Assembly: GCA_022361315.1 (NCBI GenBank)
Contig: JAKSBB010001011.1
Span: 1-17,702 of the forward strand
DNA length: 17,702 bases
Direction: 5' to 3'
Source: Desulfobacterales bacterium
GTDB lineage: Bacteria > Desulfobacterota > Desulfobacteria > Desulfobacterales > Desulfobacteraceae
Shown here: one piece after another, positions 6,887 to 13,287 of the stretch
Layout of the letters: each line of letters begins with the position of its first letter
Position numbering within the stretch: position 1 is the first letter of the stretch
Notes under the pieces: model-generated
Told to the model about the DNA's origin: nothing
What the model saw: only the letters and a program-made list of their open reading frames with translations
The model's database searches: none
Position numbers and translations under genes: made by a program

Positions 6887-6974
6887 TTTTAACCTTGCAA
6901 AACCCGCACGATACGGGCCAATACCCTCCGGGCCTTCTTACAAAGATTTTACCTTGCCAAACCGGCACGATTCA
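6887..6974 (+). repeat. Imperfect direct repeat, 59-bp period, covering the candidate promoter
   Basis: Two copies of a roughly 27-bp unit, TTTTA(A)CCTTGC-AAACC-GCACGAT, lie at 6887-6912 and 6947-6971. CCTTGC begins at 6893 and 6952, and GCACGAT at 6906 and 6965, so both blocks repeat at 59 bp. The downstream copy contains the -24 element of a good sigma-54-like promoter. The upstream copy extends into GATACGGGCC (6904-6919), which keeps CG-CACG and a GC at the right spacing and could be a degenerate second promoter or an extra binding site. The sequence between the copies is unrelated. Confidence 0.6.
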
Positions 6975-6978
6975 TGCA
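6963..6978 (+). promoter_or_regulatory. Candidate sigma-54 (-24/-12) promoter for the grx-ftr-citrate synthase operon
   Basis: The sequence CGGCACGATTCATGCA matches ten of the twelve defined positions of TGGCACG-N4-TTGCW. The GG (6964-6965) and GC (6976-6977) elements are intact and 12 bp apart. The expected start site is near 6989, leaving about 60 nt of leader before the glutaredoxin ATG at 7049. A TTGCCA at 6954-6959 resembles a -35 box, but there is no good -10 hexamer 16-18 bp further on, so a sigma-70 reading is weaker. Confidence 0.5.
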
Positions 6979-7048
6979 ATTTTAATTCTGAAATTATGAA
7001 ACGGACTCCCGGCTTACCGGCCGGTCCAAACCCAAGGAGATAAATTAG

Positions 7049-7312
7049 ATGGGCACAACGGAAAAACCGAAATTATATGCGCTCAGCACCTGCAGCCATT
7101 GTAAATCCACCAAAAAGCTCCTCACCGAATGTGACGTTGAGTATGACTATGTGGAGGTAGATGATCTGGAAGGTGAAGAGAGAAAAGCCATACTGGCGGA
7201 CATCAAAGAGTTGAATCCCCGGTGTTCCTTTCCCACCATCAAAATCAACGACACCGTTATCGTCGGATATAAAGAAAAAGAAATTAAGGAGGCATTGGGA
7301 ATTTCAGCATGA
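7049..7312 (+). CDS. Glutaredoxin-like thiol-disulfide carrier
   Basis: This 87-aa cytoplasmic protein has a glutaredoxin fold with a dithiol active site Cys15-Ser-His-Cys18 after the first beta strand (KLYALST), the cis-proline loop SFPTI (Pro62) and the GYKEKEI helix start expected of NrdH/glutaredoxin-like proteins. An additional Cys59 precedes the cis-proline. The ATG follows AAGGAG with a nine-base spacer. Its stop overlaps the next gene's start as ATGA (7309-7312), so it is translationally coupled to a ferredoxin:thioredoxin reductase. That makes it the obvious electron acceptor of that enzyme, in place of a classical thioredoxin. Targets are unknown; the citrate synthase two genes on is one possibility. 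Fold assignment is strong, the partnership is inferred from context. Confidence 0.88.
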   Translation: MGTTEKPKLYALSTCSHCKSTKKLLTECDVEYDYVEVDDLEGEERKAILADIKELNPRCSFPTIKINDTVIVGYKEKEIKEALGISA

Positions 7313-7638
7313 ATGTAGACTCTTTATACAAGGCATTAAAAAAATCACAGGAAGCCAAAGGCATCTATTTCAACAAAGATAAGGACCTGGTATTTGAACT
7401 GCTGGAAGCCCTGATCAAGAACAAGGACCGGTACGGATACATGGCCTGCCCCTGCCGTCTTGCCTGTGGTGACCGGGAGCACGACAAAGACATCATCTGC
7501 CCCTGCGTGTACCGTGCACCGGATCTTGAAGAATTCGGGGCCTGCTTTTGCGGTCTTTATATCTCCACCGCCCTGAACAACAATGAAATCGAATCCCAGT
7601 ATGTACCTGAAAGACGGCCGCCTGAAAAGATTTTTTAA
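7309..7638 (+). CDS. Ferredoxin:thioredoxin reductase, catalytic (beta) subunit homologue
   Basis: This 109-aa iron-sulfur protein belongs to the FTR catalytic family, which uses electrons from reduced ferredoxin to reduce a protein disulfide through a 4Fe-4S cluster next to a redox-active cysteine pair. The signature cysteine pairs are CPC (47, 49), CPC (64, 66) and CFC (79, 81), with a further Cys53. The spacing (14 and 12 residues between pairs) is that of bacterial and archaeal homologues rather than the plant enzyme (16 and 8). No variable (alpha) subunit is nearby, as is usual outside phototrophs. The ATG overlaps the stop of the glutaredoxin-like gene, so the two are probably made as a pair. 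Reduced ferredoxin could come from the divergently encoded KorAB. Confidence 0.9.
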   Translation: MNVDSLYKALKKSQEAKGIYFNKDKDLVFELLEALIKNKDRYGYMACPCRLACGDREHDKDIICPCVYRAPDLEEFGACFCGLYISTALNNNEIESQYVPERRPPEKIF

Positions 7639-7673
7639 TTGCTCATCTTTTTTATTTGCTGAAGGAGGCAACC

Positions 7674-8858
7674 ATGACCGAAAATGAATGTACCCCCGTA
7701 TTGAATACCGGATTAAGAGGTGTGGATGTTGCCAGTTCTAAAATCTGCGATGTCCAGGGAAAAGAAGGTAAACTGATTTACAGAGGTTATCTGATTCAGG
7801 ACCTTGCCGAAAAGGCCAACTTCGAAGAAATATGTTTTCTCCTGCTTTACGAACGCCTGCCCAAAGCCCAGGAACTTCAAGACTTCACCCAAAGCCTGGC
7901 TGGCAAGCGCCCGGTTCCCCAGAATGTGTTTGACCTGATGGCCTCTTTACCCAAAGAGACCAACCCCATGGATGTGCTCCAGCTGGTGACCCCTATGCTG
8001 ATCCAAACAGACCCCAATGCAGGCAAAGAGGGAATGGAAAACACCCTGAACTCTGCGGAAAATCTGATTGCCGGCATGGCCACTATCACGGCGGCATGGG
8101 ACCGCATCCGCAACGGCAAAGACCCTGTTGCACCGGATCCGGATCTGGGACATTCGGCCAATTTTCTGTATATGCTCAACGGCGAAAAACCCAACGATGA
8201 AGCAGCCCATTTCTTTGACACCGGGCTGGTGCTCCATGCGGAGCATTCCTTCAACGCATCCACATTCACCGCCCGTCAGGTGGCATCCACAAAAGCCCAT
8301 ATTTATGCGGCCATATCCGCTGCCATCGGCTCCCTGTCCGGCGCTCTCCACGGCGGTGCCAACGTCCGGGTAATGAAGATGCTCAAAGAGATCGGCTCTG
8401 TGGATAAGATTGACAATTATATCTCAAACATTCTGGATTCCGGCGGCCTGATCATGGGCCTGGGACACGCAGTTTATCAGACAGACGACCCCAGGGCCAT
8501 CATCCTGGCCCCCATGAGCAAACGCATGGGGGAAATTGCCGGGGACACCACCTGGTATGAACTGTCAAAAGAGCTGGAAGTCAAAGGCAAGGCGGCATTC
8601 ATGGAAAGAAAGAACAGGGAAATCTTCTGCAATGTGGACTTCTACTCCGCATCGCTTTTCTACGCCATGGGCATTGCCACGGATATGTTCACCCCCCTCT
8701 TTGCGGTATCCCGGGTATCTGGATGGACCGCCCATGTCATCGAAGAACAATTTGCCATGGCCGCCCCCAAACCCTCGCTTTACAGGCCTGGCGCCGCCTA
8801 TGTGGGCGACTACTGTGGACCGGATGAATGCAGTTATACGGAAATTGACAAACGCTGA
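7674..8858 (+). CDS. gltA: Citrate synthase
   Basis: This 394-aa enzyme condenses oxaloacetate with acetyl-CoA, the entry step of the TCA cycle. Family landmarks are EGKLIYRGY near the N terminus, LHAEHSFNASTFTAR, the catalytic-histidine loop GALHGGAN, GLGHAVYQTDDPRA with the second histidine and a citrate-binding arginine, and NVDFYSASLFYAMGI with the catalytic aspartate. The C terminus is a normal HVIEEQ region followed by about 35 residues. The ATG at 7674 lies six bases after GGAGG, and upstream in-frame codons lack a ribosome binding site. It is 35 bp from the FTR gene and 32 bp from the rubredoxin/DUF2231 gene, so it belongs to that operon. Proximity to korAB supports operation of a TCA cycle. 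A methylcitrate synthase activity cannot be excluded from sequence alone. Confidence 0.93.
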   Translation: MTENECTPVLNTGLRGVDVASSKICDVQGKEGKLIYRGYLIQDLAEKANFEEICFLLLYERLPKAQELQDFTQSLAGKRPVPQNVFDLMASLPKETNPMDVLQLVTPMLIQTDPNAGKEGMENTLNSAENLIAGMATITAAWDRIRNGKDPVAPDPDLGHSANFLYMLNGEKPNDEAAHFFDTGLVLHAEHSFNASTFTARQVASTKAHIYAAISAAIGSLSGALHGGANVRVMKMLKEIGSVDKIDNYISNILDSGGLIMGLGHAVYQTDDPRAIILAPMSKRMGEIAGDTTWYELSKELEVKGKAAFMERKNREIFCNVDFYSASLFYAMGIATDMFTPLFAVSRVSGWTAHVIEEQFAMAAPKPSLYRPGAAYVGDYCGPDECSYTEIDKR

Positions 8859-8890
8859 TACCTCAACTGAAAACAACTTAAGGAAAACCC

Positions 8891-9520
8891 ATGAAAAAAT
8901 GGCAATGCACAGTCTGTAAATTTGTGCACAAGGGGGACGATGTCCCTGAAAAATGCCCGGTTTGCGGGGTTTCCGGTGAGAAGTTCACCCTGATGGAAGA
9001 CGCACCGGAACCCGCAGCCGCAGCAACAACAACTGAACAAGAAACAGCCCCCCAACAGGAAGAGGAACAGGCGGCAGTCCCGCAGACGCCCTATGAAAAA
9101 ATTGTTCATCTTCTGATCAAGCACCATGCCCACCCGGTATCGGTACATATGCCCAACGGTATTCTACCCGTATCGGTTGCACTCTTTATTCTTGCATGGC
9201 TTTTTGACTCCAGCCTGTTTGTCAAAGCCGGCTTCATCAACCTGATATTCGTGGTGCTTGCCCTTCCCATGGTGCTGTTTTCCGGGGTATTGGAATGGCG
9301 GAAAAAATATGCCGGCGGTCTGACCACGCTCTTTAAAATAAAAATCCTGGCCGCCACCGTTACCACCACGGCATGCCTTATCTCCGTAGTCTGGTACCTG
9401 GCGAATCCTCATGTACTGGAATCTGCCACTGCCTGGGTATTCGTGCTCCTTAACCTGGTGATGCTGGCGGCAGCCGGAATCGCCGGACATATCGGCGGGA
9501 AACTGGTATTTAAGGACTAA
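8891..9520 (+). CDS. Rubredoxin-like domain fused to a DUF2231 four-helix membrane domain
   Basis: This 209-aa protein starts with a rubredoxin-like zinc-ribbon/iron site, WQCTVCKF (Cys6, Cys9) and KCPVCGV (Cys22, Cys25), of the kind found in rubrerythrins. A low-complexity Ala/Pro/Glu/Gln linker (about 38-65) leads to a DUF2231 membrane domain with an HPVSVHMPNG entrance motif and four predicted transmembrane helices at about 91-107, 112-136, 148-168 and 178-200. The linker would hold a cytoplasmic electron carrier at the membrane. The ATG is preceded by AAGG. It is the last gene of the grx-ftr-citrate synthase operon, with a strong hairpin after its stop. The redox partner is unknown; a role in passing electrons between soluble carriers and the membrane is inference. 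Confidence 0.85.
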   Translation: MKKWQCTVCKFVHKGDDVPEKCPVCGVSGEKFTLMEDAPEPAAAATTTEQETAPQQEEEQAAVPQTPYEKIVHLLIKHHAHPVSVHMPNGILPVSVALFILAWLFDSSLFVKAGFINLIFVVLALPMVLFSGVLEWRKKYAGGLTTLFKIKILAATVTTTACLISVVWYLANPHVLESATAWVFVLLNLVMLAAAGIAGHIGGKLVFKD

Positions 9521-9541
9521 TTGGACAAAAGCAAATCATAT

Positions 9542-9574
9542 AAGGCCTGACCGGAAGCTTACCGGTCAGGCCTT
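9542..9574. terminator. Bidirectional rho-independent terminator
   Basis: A perfect 13-bp stem (AAGGCCTGACCGG and its complement) encloses a 7-base loop between the converging rubredoxin/DUF2231 and exonuclease III genes. On the plus strand it is followed by TATTTATTT, a reasonable U-rich tail. On the minus strand it is followed by ATATGATTTG, which is weaker. Confidence 0.88.
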
Positions 9575-9600
9575 TATTTATTTACCCCTGTTTTCCGAAA

Positions 9601-10392
9601 CTATACTTCAATCACCAATCCGACGGGACAATGGTCCGAACCGAAAATATCATTGTCTATAAACGCCTCTTTAACCACACCGTCATCAATAAGATCCCGG
9701 GTAACGAAAAAATAGTCGATACGCCACCCGGCGTTGTTTTTACGGGCATTGAAACGGTAGGACCACCATGAATATTTCACTGTTTCCGGGTGAAAATGGC
9801 GGAAGGTGTCCACATATCCCATGTCCTCCATACGGTCCAGGACATCACGCTCGATACGAAGGAATCCGGACCGCTTTGAATTGGGCTTGGGGTTTTTCAG
9901 ATCAATTTCATTGTGGGCCGTGTTAAAGTCTCCGGTGACAATCAGCCGCTTCCCCTGGGCCCTGAGGCCCTCTGCATAGTCCAGAAACCAGTCGTAGAAG
10001 TACAGCTTGTATTTGAGACGCTCATCACTCATCTGGCCGTTGGGAAAATAGATATTAAAGAGGGTAAATCCCTCAAAATCCATCTGGATAACGCGGCCTT
10101 CACCGTCAAACTCCGGTCTTCCAAAATCCGTGATCACCTTTTCAGGCGTATCTTTGGTGTAGGCTGCAACCCCACTATAGCCCTTTTTGACGGTGGCGTA
10201 TGCCCAATAGTCTGCATAGGGTTTAAAATCCGTCATTGCATCGGTGCGCTGATCCGCCTGAAGTTTGGTCTCCTGGAGCATGAGTATATCCGGCGAAAGC
10301 GCTTCCACCGAGGTGAAAAAATCTTTTTTAAGTACCGCCCGAAATCCGTTTACATTCCATGACACCAGCCTGAGTTGCTTTTTTTCCGTCAT
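9601..10392 (-). CDS. xth: Exodeoxyribonuclease III / AP endonuclease
   Basis: This 263-aa Mg-dependent enzyme cleaves DNA at abasic sites and degrades one strand 3' to 5' in base-excision repair. The exonuclease-endonuclease-phosphatase fold is marked by SWNVNGFRA, LQETK (metal-binding Glu), NIYFPNG, GDFNTAHNEIDL (Asp-x-Asn), GWRIDYF and the C-terminal GSDHCPV with the catalytic Asp-His pair. The length is normal. The ATG at 10390-10392 is chosen because AGGTGG lies five bases upstream; an in-frame GTG three codons earlier overlaps that site. The start is 21 bp downstream of the acyl-CoA synthetase beta gene, so it may be co-transcribed with acdAB, an association with no obvious functional logic. 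Family assignment is secure. Confidence 0.95.
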   Translation of the reverse strand: MTEKKQLRLVSWNVNGFRAVLKKDFFTSVEALSPDILMLQETKLQADQRTDAMTDFKPYADYWAYATVKKGYSGVAAYTKDTPEKVITDFGRPEFDGEGRVIQMDFEGFTLFNIYFPNGQMSDERLKYKLYFYDWFLDYAEGLRAQGKRLIVTGDFNTAHNEIDLKNPKPNSKRSGFLRIERDVLDRMEDMGYVDTFRHFHPETVKYSWWSYRFNARKNNAGWRIDYFFVTRDLIDDGVVKEAFIDNDIFGSDHCPVGLVIEV

Positions 10393-10413
10393 ATTTTCCA
10401 CCTGTTCAATACC

Positions 10414-11106
10414 TTATGTTATTAGCATAATCCTGGCATCAGCCACGGCACAGCCTTCAGCACTGCAGATCACCGGGTTCAGATCCATGGATTGAAAGTC
10501 CGCTTCCATGGCCATAGCCAGATGCGAAAACCGGACCACAAGGGAACACAATGCCTTCATATCTATTCCGGAACCACCCCTGAACCCCGTAAGCAAGGCG
10601 GCAGCTTTCAGGTTTCCGGCCATGGAAAGCACATCCCCCTCTGTGAGCGGCGCCATGCGCACAGCCGTATCGTTATAGATCTCGACCCCCGTTCCCCCCA
10701 TGCCGAGGATCACCACGGGCCCGAACTGGGCATCGTTTTTTGCCCCCACAAACAATTCCACTCCGGTGACCATTTCTTCCACCAATACGGTGTTACACCC
10801 TTCCAGTGCCAGAAGACGCTCCATGTCGCCTTTTAGCTGTTTCCGGCTATGGATGTTCAGGGCCACCGCATTATATTCAGTTTTATGGAGAATTGATCCG
10901 GACACGGCCTTGACCACCACCGGGGTGCTTAAACTTTCCATGAACTGAGCGGCTTTCTCAAAATCATCTGTAACCACACGCCGGGGCAGTTCAAGACCGG
11001 CATGTTCAAATATTGTTTTGGCGTCCGGCTCAAGAATCCATCCCCTTTCCTTTGACCGTTCTATGATATCCTTGTCTTCCGGTGTCAAGCGAATCGTCAT
11101 CAACAT
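10414..11106 (-). CDS. acdB: Acyl-CoA synthetase (ADP-forming), beta subunit (ATP-grasp)
   Basis: This 230-aa ATP-grasp subunit works with the preceding gene in the reversible reaction acyl-CoA + ADP + Pi = acid + ATP + CoA. Residues about 20-45 form the linker region, VVVKAV (Lys66) is the nucleotide-binding lysine, LHKTE carries His74, matching the second phosphohistidine of archaeal enzymes, and ILGMGGTGVEIYND and SMDLNPVI are further ATP-grasp motifs. The ATG at 11104-11106 follows GAGGTG by six bases; an in-frame GTG three codons upstream lies within that site. It overlaps the alpha subunit stop by 7 bp, so translation is coupled. Length and separate-subunit organisation match the Pyrococcus type rather than the fused bacterial form. 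The acyl substrate (acetate or a longer or aryl acid) cannot be decided. Confidence 0.9.
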   Translation of the reverse strand: MLMTIRLTPEDKDIIERSKERGWILEPDAKTIFEHAGLELPRRVVTDDFEKAAQFMESLSTPVVVKAVSGSILHKTEYNAVALNIHSRKQLKGDMERLLALEGCNTVLVEEMVTGVELFVGAKNDAQFGPVVILGMGGTGVEIYNDTAVRMAPLTEGDVLSMAGNLKAAALLTGFRGGSGIDMKALCSLVVRFSHLAMAMEADFQSMDLNPVICSAEGCAVADARIMLIT

Positions 11107-12467
11107 GGTCTGCACCTCTTCAGGGCTTTTGCCATGAGCACGGCACCTTCCACGGAAGCGGCCACCGGTATCCGATTCAGCTCGAACCCTTCGATAATAA
11201 TTCTGTACTTTTCTTCATGGGGCACATAGGCAATCATTGGCTTCCCCTCATTTCTGGCCACCTGGCTGAGCCTGGCCCCAATGTCGGCGGAAATCCCCGG
11301 AGAATAAGGCAGCAGCAGCACCATAACACAATCAATACCGTCATCCCTCGACAGATACCGGGCCGCTGCAATCATATCCGCATCCACGCTGGAACCGGTA
11401 AGATCCATGGGATTCTTCAGGCTGGCGATGCCACGTATCTCAGGTGAGAGGCGTTCCCTGACATTTTCAGCCGTGTCCTCTGACAAATCCGGTACTGCCA
11501 GTCCCTGGGACACACAGGCATCGGCTGCCAGCACACCGTGCCCGCCGCTGAGACTGACGATCCCCACCCGGCCCTGAATCCCCTTGGGATAGCAACTGAG
11601 AGACTCACAGAATGAGGTCAGTTCAAATTCGTTGTCCGCTTCGGCCACGCAGTGCTGTTTCATGATTTCGCTGAAAATCCGGTAATCACCTGCAATGGAA
11701 GCGGTATGGCTGGACGCCGCAGCCATACCCCGGGCAGTTTTGCCGGCCTTGAGCACCACCACAGGCTTGTTACATTGTTCAACAGCCCGTATAAATGTCC
11801 GCCCCTCACCTCGGTCAAACCCTTCAATGTAAAAGGCAATCACACGGGTATCCGGATCCGCTTCAAAAAAAGCAAGCATATCGGTTTCCCTCAGCCCCGC
11901 CTTGTTACCGATGGATACCCCCAGGCTGATGCCGATTCCCTGGCCGGCAAACTTGACCATCTGGTCCACCAATACTCCGCCGCTCTGGGACACAAATCCC
12001 ACATTTCCCGCATCAGGACGTATAATGCGCTCCCCGGGCAGAAAAAAGGTGTCCACCTGCCCCGGGGCATACACCCCCAGGCAGTTCGGCCCAACAAAGG
12101 GAAAATCCGCCTCACGGGCCATATCCGCCACCCGTTCCTGCAGGCTGTGGTTACCGGCTTCTGAAAACCCTCCGGATATAATCACCGCGCCTTTGACCCC
12201 TTTTTTTATGCACTGGGACAATACGTCGGGTACAAATTCGGCACGTACCCCGATCACCGCCAGATCCAAAGGGGCGTCAATGTCTGAGACACTGGTATAA
12301 AGCACCTCACGGTTTATCATCCCGCCCCTGGGATTCACCGGAAAGGTTTCAACGGGGTATCGAAGGTGGTTTTTTGTAAAGATGACATTGGCCGGGTGGT
12401 TGTCTTGGGTGGTGGACACCCCGACCACAGCCATGGACTTGGGCCTGAAAAGCGGGGTTAAATCCAT
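11100..12467 (-). CDS. acdA: Acyl-CoA synthetase (ADP-forming), alpha subunit
   Basis: This 455-aa subunit binds CoA and carries the active-site phosphohistidine. An N-terminal Rossmann CoA-binding domain (SMAVVGVSTT near residue 11, then FPVNPRG) is followed by two succinyl-CoA ligase-like domains. SGGFSEAG and VGPNCLGVY precede the motif ASSHTASIAGD, in which His254 is the catalytic histidine expected at this place in the archaeal enzymes. The C-terminal part has GIVSLSGGHGVLAAD and KNPMDLTG. The ATG follows AGGGAG. The enzyme makes ATP from acyl-CoA by substrate-level phosphorylation, or activates acids at the cost of one ATP, which fits a metabolism centred on acetyl-CoA with citrate synthase nearby. 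It is the first gene of acdA-acdB-xth. Confidence 0.92.
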   Translation of the reverse strand: MDLTPLFRPKSMAVVGVSTTQDNHPANVIFTKNHLRYPVETFPVNPRGGMINREVLYTSVSDIDAPLDLAVIGVRAEFVPDVLSQCIKKGVKGAVIISGGFSEAGNHSLQERVADMAREADFPFVGPNCLGVYAPGQVDTFFLPGERIIRPDAGNVGFVSQSGGVLVDQMVKFAGQGIGISLGVSIGNKAGLRETDMLAFFEADPDTRVIAFYIEGFDRGEGRTFIRAVEQCNKPVVVLKAGKTARGMAAASSHTASIAGDYRIFSEIMKQHCVAEADNEFELTSFCESLSCYPKGIQGRVGIVSLSGGHGVLAADACVSQGLAVPDLSEDTAENVRERLSPEIRGIASLKNPMDLTGSSVDADMIAAARYLSRDDGIDCVMVLLLPYSPGISADIGARLSQVARNEGKPMIAYVPHEEKYRIIIEGFELNRIPVAASVEGAVLMAKALKRCRPC

Positions 12468-12530
12468 TGGTCTCCCTTTTTGACGTGCTTATAAAGAAAC
12501 GTTTTCGTAAGCGTACCTGCGATCCCACAG

Positions 12531-12563
12531 AAAAGGGGAATCAACACAAAAGGCTGATTCCCC
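12531..12563 (-). terminator. Probable terminator of the rubrerythrin-type gene
   Basis: GGGGAATCA (12535-12543) and TGATTCCCC (12555-12563) form a perfect 9-bp stem with an 11-base loop. Read on the minus strand it is followed by TTTTCTG, a short U tail. It lies between the rubrerythrin-type gene and acdA, so it would end the former transcript. Plus-strand function is unlikely because no T-run follows. Confidence 0.65.
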
Positions 12564-12670
12564 GATTCAATGCGACATAACTGGAATTAATGCCGAATGT
12601 CCGTCTAAACCACAGGGCAAGAATTCTATTATGCGTTTCTATACGATCCTGGTCTTAACTACCCCAAATC

Positions 12671-13132
12671 TTAGTTATCTTGGTCAGCCAGGTAATCATC
12701 ATACATGGTTTCCAGCCCCAGTTTATGCTGGGCTTCTTCCTGAACAAGAATCTGGAATACTTTTTTGGCATCGGCATTATCGGTTTGCTCTACCAGGGTG
12801 CCGTAAAGCTTAACCGCTTTTTCCTCACGTTTCATGGCCAGTTTCAGGATCTCCGGCATGGGCATGCCCTGCTCGTACTCCACATCCACCATGTAGTCAC
12901 TGATTTTCAGATCGGTGATGGTTTTGAATTCATAGGCATCAATCTTTTCTTTGTTGCCTGAAATATCGGAAAGAAGGGCCACGTGTTTTTCTTCTTCTTT
13001 GGAGAAATCCACGAAAGTCTGTTTCAGGGAGTCTCTTGTCGCCTCTTCAGCCAGGGATGCATAAAACGCCACAGCCTCTTTCTCTCTATCAATGGCGAAG
13101 TTTAATATTTCATCAACTGATCCGAAATTCAT
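12671..13132 (-). CDS. Rubrerythrin-type diiron ferritin-like protein (no rubredoxin domain)
   Basis: This 153-aa four-helix protein consists of two similar halves, each with an iron-binding glutamate helix and an ExxH helix: REKEAVAFY (Glu17) with EEEKH (Glu47, His50), then REEKAVKLY with QEEAQHK. This is the diiron pattern of rubrerythrins, which reduce hydrogen peroxide in anaerobes. The usual C-terminal rubredoxin domain is missing, so electrons must come from a separate carrier. A DNA- or cell-protecting iron-storage role is the alternative. AGGAGG lies nine bases before the ATG. The gene stands alone, with a promoter-like sequence upstream and a hairpin downstream. It is the second ferritin-like domain in the window; the other is fused to rhodanese. 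Confidence 0.9.
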   Translation of the reverse strand: MNFGSVDEILNFAIDREKEAVAFYASLAEEATRDSLKQTFVDFSKEEEKHVALLSDISGNKEKIDAYEFKTITDLKISDYMVDVEYEQGMPMPEILKLAMKREEKAVKLYGTLVEQTDNADAKKVFQILVQEEAQHKLGLETMYDDYLADQDN

Positions 13133-13185
13133 GTTTGCTTACCTCCTGTTGGTGTTAATGTTCCTCAGCATGTTAACTTAAGGAT

Positions 13186-13215
13186 GCTATATCATTTATC
13201 CCCTGTTAATGGCAA
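13186..13215 (-). promoter_or_regulatory. Candidate sigma-70 promoter of the rubrerythrin-type gene
   Basis: On the minus strand TTGCCA (13210-13215) and TATAGC (13186-13191) are separated by 18 bp, a plausible -35/-10 pair about 55 bases upstream of the start codon. A weaker sigma-54-like site (TGG...TTTGCC, 13225-13240, minus strand) overlaps further upstream but lacks the CAC of the -24 element. Confidence 0.35.
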
Positions 13216-13287
13216 TTCCTAAAAGGCAAATTCTATACCAGATTTAGGGCGATATTAACAGTCCTATTCACGGTTTAGGTTCATGCT

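Noticed and set aside
8468..8488. GHAVY in citrate synthase instead of the common bacterial GHRVY
   Set aside because: The GHAV form is normal in eukaryotic-type enzymes. The catalytic histidine and the DPRA arginine are present, so it is natural variation.
13225..13240. Sigma-54-like site upstream of the rubrerythrin-type gene
   Set aside because: GG and GC are spaced correctly, but the CAC of the -24 element is lost (TGGTATA). A sigma-70-like pair lies closer to the gene.
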